DNA from: a virus | Direction: 5' to 3' (one strand) | Length of the DNA: 30,016 nt | IMG/VR virus record: IMGVR_UViG_3300025137_000177 | Coordinates: 1-30,016 of that record | Shown: in pieces, positions 5,363 to 13,510 of the stretch | Layout of the letters: each line of letters begins with the position of its first letter | Position numbering within the stretch: position 1 is the stretch's first letter | The notes under the pieces: model-generated | The model's database searches: none | Told to the model about the DNA's origin: nothing | What the model saw: only the letters and a program-made list of their open reading frames with translations | Made by a program: the position numbers and the translations under genes

Positions 5363-7786
5363 CTATCTTGCATTACCAAATTTAAAAGGCATCTCAGCAA
5401 ATGCCATGTATATATAAACGTCACCTGTTGTATTATGTTGATTGGCACTGCTTGTACTAGCACCACGAAGTTTAAAACCATTAGATAAAAAATCTAATTC
5501 TGCTCCTGTACCTTCTACGGCATTATCGCTTGGTCTTAATATTTGTGTTATTTCATTATGAACATCTCGTTTGTTATCATACATTAGCCAATCACCTGTG
5601 CCACCAGACGATACTTTCTGCATTACAAAAGCAGGACGAAAGCCTGTGTGAACATAAGTGCCATCATTAGCAGAATTACCTTTGTAAAAACCAAACCTAC
5701 TAAATCCCTCAACAGGTGCAAAACAGTAGGCTATGTGATTTTTATTGTTACCACTTATATTAGAACCATTGCCAATAGTGACTACGCTACTGGTAGGGAA
5801 AGTGCTTGCAAAATTACCTGTTGATACTTGTGCGGCAGTCACATCTAATTTAATTTTATTAGCATTACCGAGTGACCTATGATAAATAATCCAGTCAGTT
5901 GAATTAGCATCCCTATTTTTAAAGATAATCATTCTAGGTGCAACACCTAATTCATGCGGTATTGTATGACCCGAAGTATCGTTGCCTACATAATTAATAA
6001 TAGAAAAACCAGATTCTGTACTTACTCTACCTGTATAGGTTTTAGCTGTACCGCTACCGCTTGTATTACCTGATACTGCTGTAGGTGCTAACCAATTCCA
6101 TGAAACATAACTTTCATTATTATCATTATATCTAAGATCATCACCAACAGTAAATCCATCTGTTCCAAATGCAGTCAAACCATCATCATTAGTAGCTTCA
6201 TCATTCTTACTATTAGAATCTAATTGTTTGGTTACACCTCGAACGCTGTCGATTAAGTTGTGACCATACGTGTCGGTAGACGATCCAGCCGTATCAACTC
6301 TGTTCTTAATCCATACCCAATCAGGCTGGAATCCTACACCAGTTATTGCCTGTACTGAACCATCACCTACATATAAAACAGTATTAAAATATTCTGAGCC
6401 ATCAATAATTTCAACATCAGGCAAGCCAACGCTACACAATGCACTAAAGCCTGACGGTACAGCTTGATTAAATACACCAGTGCCAGTCTCATCTGTGTTA
6501 GTTGCGGCAGTTTCAGTACCAGCAAATGTACTGTCTGCACCAAAGTTTAAGCCAATGTCAAACGTCTTTGAGCCGCTACCATTACTAATAAAAGGAACAT
6601 ATACTACACTGTCAGTCATAGTATAAGCTATTGCGCCCTGACTAGCACCATTCTTAAAAAATGTAACTTCATTATCATCAGCATTTATAGCAACACCTAC
6701 GGTATCACCTACTGCAATAGTCGCGCCATATGATGAGTTCGAACCATTTACATTTTTTGTTCCGTTCGTTATATAACGACAATCATTAGTATGACTAAAA
6801 CTATTATCTTCGTGGACTTCCGCAATACCCATTCTAACATTGTCACCTATAGCACCACTCTGAGAAATAATGTGTATTTCAAAATAATACTTGCCAGTTT
6901 GGGGTATTTCAAAAGTACCTTTGGCTGTAGTTGCACCTAAATCATCTAATGTTAAATTACCTTGTGTCGTAGTAATAGATGAATTAAATGTATCTAATTT
7001 GTTTATTGTGCAAAAATTATTTGTTGGACTGTCTACCATTACGTCATGTGCTGATAGGTTGACTACTGTGTAATCATGCCCTTCACCGCTTGTATCGTCA
7101 CCGATAGCTGTGCTATCACCAAACTCAAGCCTAAAGCCGTTGTTTCCAAATGTTAAACCACCTGTGTTTTTTGGTATCCATACCCCTGATTTAGTTTCGC
7201 CAAAACTTGCAGGAGTAAGTGCAGTACCGTCAATAAAATTAACGTCAGCCATGTAGCCATCAAGTTCCTGCGCACCATCTACTGCCGCACCAACAGTTAG
7301 CACACTACTGTCTTTGTTTATTGGTAAATCTGTACCTGAGCCTAGACTATTAGTGTTAGTTGCAAAACTTGTTACTTGGCTTCCATTCACATACAACTTT
7401 ATTCTGTCTGCTTGTGAAGATTCTGTAGTATCACCAACTAAAACTATATTGTACCAATTAGCAATATCTCTAAAAACTTGCGTAGTAATTTTTTGGACTA
7501 CTAATGAATTACCTATGTAAGATACTATTTCAATCTTATTATTTGAATCAAAACGTATGCCAATACGATTAGCATCATTCTGTCTGCTCTCCATAAAAAA
7601 TTGAGCAGAACCTATATTCGAGCGTTTTATCCAAGTGCTAAAAGAAAAAATGTCTCTGTTTCCAGCAACTTCGGTTCTTTTTAAATGGTCAGTAGAGGCA
7701 TCATCAAAACGTAAAGAAGCTCCTATCTTATGCGGATAGAAACCTGTGCTTACTTCACCTGCGCCATGTGCTTTAATTATACTCAT
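5363..7786 (-). CDS. fibre-tip / receptor-binding protein with LamG, SPRY-like and repeated C-terminal modules
   Basis: The 807-residue protein has a LamG/concanavalin-A-like domain at about 25-205 (LRFDDASTDHL, FSFSTWIKRS, LYVNGSQV, ELDGYMADVNFIDG), a SPRY-like domain at about 265-415 (GKYYFEIHI, NVRMGIAEV, GDTVGVAINADDNEVTFFKN) and a C-terminal region at about 470-800 made of related beta modules (DUF7483-like). Three stretches share the pattern yxG...GFxPxxxxxK...DW. It should bind a host surface glycan at the distal tail. It follows the gp17-like fibre by 8 bases, which suggests the fibre supplies the attachment and this protein the receptor-binding tip. Its many Gly, Ser, Thr and Asn residues fit beta-rich trimers. 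Confidence 0.8.
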   Translation of the reverse strand: MSIIKAHGAGEVSTGFYPHKIGASLRFDDASTDHLKRTEVAGNRDIFSFSTWIKRSNIGSAQFFMESRQNDANRIGIRFDSNNKIEIVSYIGNSLVVQKITTQVFRDIANWYNIVLVGDTTESSQADRIKLYVNGSQVTSFATNTNSLGSGTDLPINKDSSVLTVGAAVDGAQELDGYMADVNFIDGTALTPASFGETKSGVWIPKNTGGLTFGNNGFRLEFGDSTAIGDDTSGEGHDYTVVNLSAHDVMVDSPTNNFCTINKLDTFNSSITTTQGNLTLDDLGATTAKGTFEIPQTGKYYFEIHIISQSGAIGDNVRMGIAEVHEDNSFSHTNDCRYITNGTKNVNGSNSSYGATIAVGDTVGVAINADDNEVTFFKNGASQGAIAYTMTDSVVYVPFISNGSGSKTFDIGLNFGADSTFAGTETAATNTDETGTGVFNQAVPSGFSALCSVGLPDVEIIDGSEYFNTVLYVGDGSVQAITGVGFQPDWVWIKNRVDTAGSSTDTYGHNLIDSVRGVTKQLDSNSKNDEATNDDGLTAFGTDGFTVGDDLRYNDNNESYVSWNWLAPTAVSGNTSGSGTAKTYTGRVSTESGFSIINYVGNDTSGHTIPHELGVAPRMIIFKNRDANSTDWIIYHRSLGNANKIKLDVTAAQVSTGNFASTFPTSSVVTIGNGSNISGNNKNHIAYCFAPVEGFSRFGFYKGNSANDGTYVHTGFRPAFVMQKVSSGGTGDWLMYDNKRDVHNEITQILRPSDNAVEGTGAELDFLSNGFKLRGASTSSANQHNTTGDVYIYMAFAEMPFKFGNAR

Positions 7787-7794
7787 GTTAAACC

Positions 7795-9126
7795 TTATGT
7801 TAAGGCGGCTGATGCCGACACTAAGATTGTGTTATTGCCACTAGCCGCACTACAATAATACGCTAAATGATATGTTCCTGTTGCAGATATAGCTGTTAAT
7901 GTTGCGGTGGATACAGCTACAGATGCGTGTGCCGCTATAGCGTGATTGCCACCATTGATAAACATAATATTGCCAGACTGTCCTGCTAATGGATTTGTAA
8001 ATGTGAGAGTCAACCCACCTGCTGTTGTGCATTTAAAATCATTGCCTACGGCTAAATCAAAACTACCATCGTCATCTGTTGTTACATGACCTGATGCACG
8101 ACCAGCTACTGTAATATCATCACCTACTACTGCGTCACCAGATACGTCTAAATCGCCATCAAAATCTATTGTGTTTGCTGTAATTTGAAACGTGCCACTA
8201 CCATTAGGTGCGATAGAAATCAATCCATTTGCACCGTCTGCGATGGTGATAGTACCAGAGTTTGTGCCAGAGTTTGTATTTAAAATTAAATCACCAGTGC
8301 CGTTTGTAGTGATTGTTGCATTTGCATCAGCATCACCAATTTTTACAGTGTCAGCAGATAAATTAACGTCACCTGTACCATTAGGAATAAGGTTTATGCT
8401 TCTGTTCGAAGTTGTAATAATATTATGTGTAACTAAATCTAAGTTACCGCCTAACTGCGGTGACGCATCACCAGCTAAATCTGCACTACTGCCTGTTGCA
8501 CCTGTTGCACCTGTTGGCAATCCTAACGCAAATGCAAGTGCGCCACTAGAAGCTGTGTAAGACACCGTTGCTGTTGGACTACCACCTACTGATACAGCAG
8601 AAGCAGATATTGTTACAGAATCTACTTTACCTTCTGTTACAGTTAATTCACCACTTCCATCAAAGCCAAGTATTTGATTTGCTCTGTTTGTTGGCGTTGT
8701 TGCAAACTCTGTCGAAGTCATAGAATTACTGCGAGATAGTTTTATAGCGCGATTTAATTCTGCTTGTATATCCTGAGTAACGAGAGTTAGTTTATCTAAT
8801 GCGTCTTCATGCGTTGCGGCAGGAAAAGGGTCATTTGGGGTGTAATCTGTTAATTGACTTAACGCTGTACTTCTTATTAGTAGAATAGTTTGTGCGCTTG
8901 TTGGTACATTTCCACTTGTAAAAGTAACATTGCCACCACTTGTTGCGCCAACGCCAGATACAGCGTAGTGAGTAGTTTTTGTCTTGACTGCTTCTGCACC
9001 TGTTGCAGTAGTTTTAATAATAACTACAATATCGTCATCATCAAAAATCTTAAAGTCATAGGCAAACTCGGTAGTGCTACCATCGCCAGTATAACTTTTA
9101 CTTGTATTAGTGCTACTTACAGTCAT
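7795..9126 (-). CDS. tail fibre with T7 gp17-like N-terminal domain
   Basis: The first 140 or so residues match the T7 tail-fibre attachment domain: SYTGDGSTTEFAYDFKIF, a DDIVVII strand, GNVTFTSG, LIRSTALSQLTDYTPNDPFP and a final helix (AATHEDALDKLTLVTQDIQ). This domain docks fibre trimers on the tail tube. A short collagen-like stretch (PTGATGATG) lies near residue 210. A beta-rich middle (250-340) has repeated NGTGD/NGSGT turns, and the C-terminal 100 residues form another beta domain. At 443 residues it is shorter than T7 gp17 (553) and its C-terminus differs, as expected for host-range variation. AGGAG lies 6 bases before the ATG. Confidence 0.9.
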   Translation of the reverse strand: MTVSSTNTSKSYTGDGSTTEFAYDFKIFDDDDIVVIIKTTATGAEAVKTKTTHYAVSGVGATSGGNVTFTSGNVPTSAQTILLIRSTALSQLTDYTPNDPFPAATHEDALDKLTLVTQDIQAELNRAIKLSRSNSMTSTEFATTPTNRANQILGFDGSGELTVTEGKVDSVTISASAVSVGGSPTATVSYTASSGALAFALGLPTGATGATGSSADLAGDASPQLGGNLDLVTHNIITTSNRSINLIPNGTGDVNLSADTVKIGDADANATITTNGTGDLILNTNSGTNSGTITIADGANGLISIAPNGSGTFQITANTIDFDGDLDVSGDAVVGDDITVAGRASGHVTTDDDGSFDLAVGNDFKCTTAGGLTLTFTNPLAGQSGNIMFINGGNHAIAAHASVAVSTATLTAISATGTYHLAYYCSAASGNNTILVSASAALT

Positions 9127-9181
9127 TTTTTTGCTCCTACCCTACTCTGTTTATATCAGATAATTGGCTTGTTTAATAGTG

Positions 9182-12100
9182 CTACTCAACTTTGGTTGTT
9201 GTCGGTAAATCTTCTATAAGTTTATTTATAATATTTTTTATAATTAAGGCATTATTTAAAGGAACTATAGATGCTAATGCTCTAGCTTGCCCTTGTGAAT
9301 ATTGTAAATCTGGATTTAATGCAGACCTAGATAAAGCTTGTACGCTGTTTATTCCTCTACCCACAAGCTGAACAGATGGATTACCTGTTATAAAATCTGC
9401 GCTTAATCCAGAACTTCTATATGCAAAATAAGGGTCATCCGTAAAAAACATTGCGCCTGTATCTACTAAAGCTGGGAACAAAGCCGCCCAAGAACTTCTT
9501 TGGAAAGCCGCTTTACCTATTGATTCAGATGATAATCTTTCTGCTAAAAATTCTTCTTTATCAGCCCTACCGATAGCATTTAAATGTTGTTGCGTTGCGT
9601 ACGATAAACCAGCGAATAAACATCCAAACATCATTGCTGAATATGCTTGAAAATCATTTGCTTTTATATTGTGCAAAAATTGCTTTGAATGAGACACTAA
9701 CATAAATGTTCTAAACTGGGTCAGTATTGTTGCTGTTGTATCAGTCATAAACAAAGCCAAGTTTCCAACATCGTTTTGTTGAATTGCCCTTCTTGACCAT
9801 CTGACAACAGCAGTTGTTAAAACTCGTCTTGCTTCATCATCATCAAAACCAACCATATTTGAGAATTTAACTTTTCTATTTCCAAAAATAGCTGATGGTT
9901 GTGTAATCGAGTGTGTTCTTATTTGCGATAATATTCTGTCTAACATTGTATTACCGTCTTCATTTTTTATGACATCATCAATACCAAGCATTGCCAGTCT
10001 TTGCCTAGTTTTCTGTTTACCCATAAACAACCCTAAGTTTTTTTCACCAAACGCCATATCTGTGAATTTTTGCAACACTATTCTAGCAGTCATTCTTTCA
10101 AGACCAGATGTTATTGGGGCTAATCCAGAAGCATCAGCTATAAATCTTTTCATTGGTTGCAATGCAAATAATGCTTTATCTAAAAAATCACCCCTGCCTT
10201 CACTGAAAACAGCATGGGGGTCAACTCTGTTCATAGCTTGATTAGTAAGTCTTTCACCGCCTATTCCAAATATATTTTCTACTTCCCTAGAGAATGGGTC
10301 TAGCAATTCGCCATCTTTCATTCTTTTAATTGTTTTGCTAAATTCTGGTATGGCTTGAAGTAAACCCCTAACACCACCTATAGAAACAGCATTGCCGAGT
10401 TCTCCAATCTGAGGAAAACCAACTTGCCCCATTAGTCTTAGAAAATTATAGTCTTTAACTAATCTAGCAGTCCTAGCATAAGTTCCGCTTGGGTCTGCCG
10501 CCAAAGGTGCTTTTCTATTAATAATCATGTTAAACATTGTTTGAGCAATCAGAACATCTTTATCTGCTCTTTTTCTACCAGAAGCACCTTCGCGATCCCC
10601 TGCTTCTGCTCTTAGTCTATCCACTATTTTGTTAAACATTCTTTCGCTTGGTATGCCTATTTCTGCCATAGCATTTCTGCCAGATAGTTCTGCCGCATAC
10701 TGCAAAAATACTTGTTCTGCATCTCTATCTTGCAAATCTTTTATTCTGAGTGTTTCAATTTTGCCTTGCTTGGTTTTAACTTGAATAGAATGATTCATAT
10801 CAAATCTTAGTCTTCTTTTTGCTCTTGCAATTTTGCCGTTTGGTTTTTGTGCAAATAAGGCAAGAAAACTATCTGCTTGTTCTTCTGACATAAATTCTTC
10901 ATCAATAAGAATATTGCGCATGACATCCCTGTCTTGTGCATTAAACAAACGTGATGCGCCACCATCCATGCCAGAAGATGCAAGTCTTAATTTGTTTGCC
11001 ATACCTGTTGCTAAAGCATTTGCCGCTTCTTCGGTTAAATCTTCTGTACCTCTTATTAAAGAACCAGATAATAATTTTATTAATTTGTCTGTGCCAAATC
11101 TTATCTCAGAATCATCAAACTTTATTGAATCCCATAAGTGTGAAAAATAACTTAAATCTTCTGGTATGTTTTCGAAACCTTCTAATCTAACTCTTTTGGA
11201 TTCTTTTAATATTTCTGATTGTAAGTCTGCTTGCTTTTTAGCCGCCCTGCCAACAGGTGTTCCGTCAAAGTTTTTTGCTTCTATAGCATCCGCTACTAAT
11301 TCACCAAATTGCCTACGAGGAACATTAAACATTCTGCTTGCAACATTTATTTTTTCTGACTTTGCCCAATCTTTATAAGCTATGTCATAAGTTCTTAGAT
11401 AACTTTGTGTGTATAATCTAAGATTAGTTCCTTTTATTCGGTCAGCAGTATCTTTAGAAACAATATTTTTATCTTGAGTAAAACCTATTGGGTTTTCACC
11501 TAATATTCTGCCAAGATAATTTGCTATTCTATTTGGACTTCTTAACAAAGCATTGGTCATATCAAATGAAACTGGTATTGGTAAATCGTCAAATGCTGGT
11601 CTTACTTCTTCTCCATCTGTTAAATCATCTAAAAAATCATCCACATCGCTTCTTCGGTCTTTTATTTGGTTTGGTAAGCTATCTGGGTTTACAGCCGCGC
11701 CAACCGATAATTGCTCTGTGTCATCAAGAACTTCACGATTTAATGCTTCTGTTACTTCTATCTTTTGAGAATTATCAGCGTGCCTTGCAATTTTTGCCAA
11801 TGCTTTATTTACAGGGTCTACATTATCATTTCTGCCCAATGAACCTATGCCACCACCAAGCAATACACCAGCAGAAATAGCGTAAAGAACGTCATAAGGG
11901 TCTTTAAATTCATTTTGTGAGACAAGATAACTTTCTATAGCACCGTTAGTTACACCTGCACCTGTTGCACCTCTAATTATCTTGCCAAGTCTACTGAGTT
12001 TATTGCCAAATACTAAAGGTGCGGCAACACCTTCTGTACCTAGAGCAACAAATATAGCAAATGGGTCTGCTACAGTAAGCCCCATCCTAGCAAGCACACC

Positions 12101-13507
12101 TTTCCAACCTAAAGAACTTATTTCTTCGTCAAACTTTTGTTTTCTAAGTGCTTCTTCTTTTAAACTTCTTGCTTGACCTTCGCTTAGACTGTTTTCTAAT
12201 ATGTCTAATTGGTAATCAGGATTAATTCCTTCAAGTATTTCTTCTTGTAACTCTGGTGTAAATACAAAATTTGGGTCAGGTTCTAAATCTTCATTGCCTT
12301 GCAAAGCATAAGAAATCATCCAATCTTCCGCGACAATATTTTTTATTATTTCAAAATTTAATTTTGATGGTTTTTCTTGAACTTCTAACGGCTCTTGAGA
12401 TTTTAGTTCTTGTGCAGATATTTTAGTAGGAAAAGAAGGGATAGATTTTTTTATATTAAAGCTGTCTGGTAATTGAGAAAATTCTGGCGTATCAATACCA
12501 ATTGAAACACTCTCTATAATCGCTGTATTTTTTTCTCTTTCTTGTTTTTCTTCTTCTGTTTCATCAATTATTATAAATTCATCAGGTGTTGTTACCGATG
12601 GTAAAATTCCTGTCTCTCGTTTTTCTGTTTCTTGTTTAACAGTTTCTATAGTAGATTGAGCAATTCTTTCGTCTTTAATTATTTCTGGTTGTGTTGGTAC
12701 AATTTCAGCTTGAGTAGGTTCTGGTTGCGCTTCCGAAGTTCCAGTAAACTCCATTGTGCCAATTGGTAATGGTGCATCTGGTACTGGTGGTCTTAATTGT
12801 TGTGTTCTCTCAGTTATAATTTCTGGTTGCGCTTCTGATGTACCAACAAATTTAGGTTCACCAACAGGTTTCATTGTTTCTGGTACTGGTGGTCTTGTTG
12901 GTATTGTACCTGTTACAGATTCTGCCATTGTAAGACTATCTGATGTATCATCTCTTTTGTCTTTAGCTTTAGGCTGTCTGTCGGTTGTATTAGCAAGAGA
13001 AAGTTTAGATTGAACATCAGCCAAAGATGATACAACACCAGAATCATATAAAACTTTGTAAACTCTATTGTCTAAACCACGCACAGGTTTTCCATCAACG
13101 ACTCGTCTGGATTCATTTACAACAGCAGTTCTATTATCTGAGGTTGGAGAGCTTTGGAAGTTGTTTAAGTTTTTAGCAAGATTAGAATAATTAACACCAG
13201 TATTAAACTTAGCATCAAGAACAATAGCCTGATACTTTGGGTTTAATTGTGTAAAATTATCTCCTAACGCATTAGATAATTCTGTAAAGTCTTGTTTTGC
13301 TCTTTCCCTCACTATCTTCTTTGCATTACTTAAAGATATATTTTTATCTAATGTAATATCTAAACTATTAGCTATAGATTGATTTTGTTTATTAGCAATA
13401 ACAATGCCTAATGGTGCAGTCTCAATACCTGTTATATCTGTATGAAAAAACTCACCCTCGTATTCTGCTAATCTTTCTAAAAAGATATTTATTGTTTGGT
13501 TAGACAT
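9182..13507 (-). CDS. giant internal virion protein with N-terminal muramidase-like domain
   Basis: At 1441 residues and in the place of T7 gp16 (1318 aa), this should be the large core protein ejected into the cell envelope at the start of infection. Residues 1-165 look like a GH24-type muramidase: AEYEG (Glu17), HTDITGIET (Asp24, Thr30), DAKFNTGVNYSNL, and KPVRGLDNRVYKVL near the end of the domain. T7 gp16 carries a lytic transglycosylase instead. Residues 170-340 are a Pro/Glu/Thr-rich linker with a tandem repeat (RPPVP...GTSEAQPE at 205-229 and 239-263). The rest is long and mainly helical, with hydrophobic patches near 480-560 and 1280-1310. The start is 3 bases after the previous stop, with AAGGG upstream. 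Confidence 0.8.
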   Translation of the reverse strand: MSNQTINIFLERLAEYEGEFFHTDITGIETAPLGIVIANKQNQSIANSLDITLDKNISLSNAKKIVRERAKQDFTELSNALGDNFTQLNPKYQAIVLDAKFNTGVNYSNLAKNLNNFQSSPTSDNRTAVVNESRRVVDGKPVRGLDNRVYKVLYDSGVVSSLADVQSKLSLANTTDRQPKAKDKRDDTSDSLTMAESVTGTIPTRPPVPETMKPVGEPKFVGTSEAQPEIITERTQQLRPPVPDAPLPIGTMEFTGTSEAQPEPTQAEIVPTQPEIIKDERIAQSTIETVKQETEKRETGILPSVTTPDEFIIIDETEEEKQEREKNTAIIESVSIGIDTPEFSQLPDSFNIKKSIPSFPTKISAQELKSQEPLEVQEKPSKLNFEIIKNIVAEDWMISYALQGNEDLEPDPNFVFTPELQEEILEGINPDYQLDILENSLSEGQARSLKEEALRKQKFDEEISSLGWKGVLARMGLTVADPFAIFVALGTEGVAAPLVFGNKLSRLGKIIRGATGAGVTNGAIESYLVSQNEFKDPYDVLYAISAGVLLGGGIGSLGRNDNVDPVNKALAKIARHADNSQKIEVTEALNREVLDDTEQLSVGAAVNPDSLPNQIKDRRSDVDDFLDDLTDGEEVRPAFDDLPIPVSFDMTNALLRSPNRIANYLGRILGENPIGFTQDKNIVSKDTADRIKGTNLRLYTQSYLRTYDIAYKDWAKSEKINVASRMFNVPRRQFGELVADAIEAKNFDGTPVGRAAKKQADLQSEILKESKRVRLEGFENIPEDLSYFSHLWDSIKFDDSEIRFGTDKLIKLLSGSLIRGTEDLTEEAANALATGMANKLRLASSGMDGGASRLFNAQDRDVMRNILIDEEFMSEEQADSFLALFAQKPNGKIARAKRRLRFDMNHSIQVKTKQGKIETLRIKDLQDRDAEQVFLQYAAELSGRNAMAEIGIPSERMFNKIVDRLRAEAGDREGASGRKRADKDVLIAQTMFNMIINRKAPLAADPSGTYARTARLVKDYNFLRLMGQVGFPQIGELGNAVSIGGVRGLLQAIPEFSKTIKRMKDGELLDPFSREVENIFGIGGERLTNQAMNRVDPHAVFSEGRGDFLDKALFALQPMKRFIADASGLAPITSGLERMTARIVLQKFTDMAFGEKNLGLFMGKQKTRQRLAMLGIDDVIKNEDGNTMLDRILSQIRTHSITQPSAIFGNRKVKFSNMVGFDDDEARRVLTTAVVRWSRRAIQQNDVGNLALFMTDTTATILTQFRTFMLVSHSKQFLHNIKANDFQAYSAMMFGCLFAGLSYATQQHLNAIGRADKEEFLAERLSSESIGKAAFQRSSWAALFPALVDTGAMFFTDDPYFAYRSSGLSADFITGNPSVQLVGRGINSVQALSRSALNPDLQYSQGQARALASIVPLNNALIIKNIINKLIEDLPTTTKVE

Positions 13508-13510
13508 CTA

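Noticed and set aside
8490-8520. Short tandem repeat as a recombination site
   Set aside because: It simply encodes the collagen-like Gly-Ala-Thr stretch of the fibre.
5363-9126. Diversity-generating retroelement target in the fibre genes
   Set aside because: No reverse transcriptase gene, template repeat or adenine-rich variable repeat pair was found in the window.
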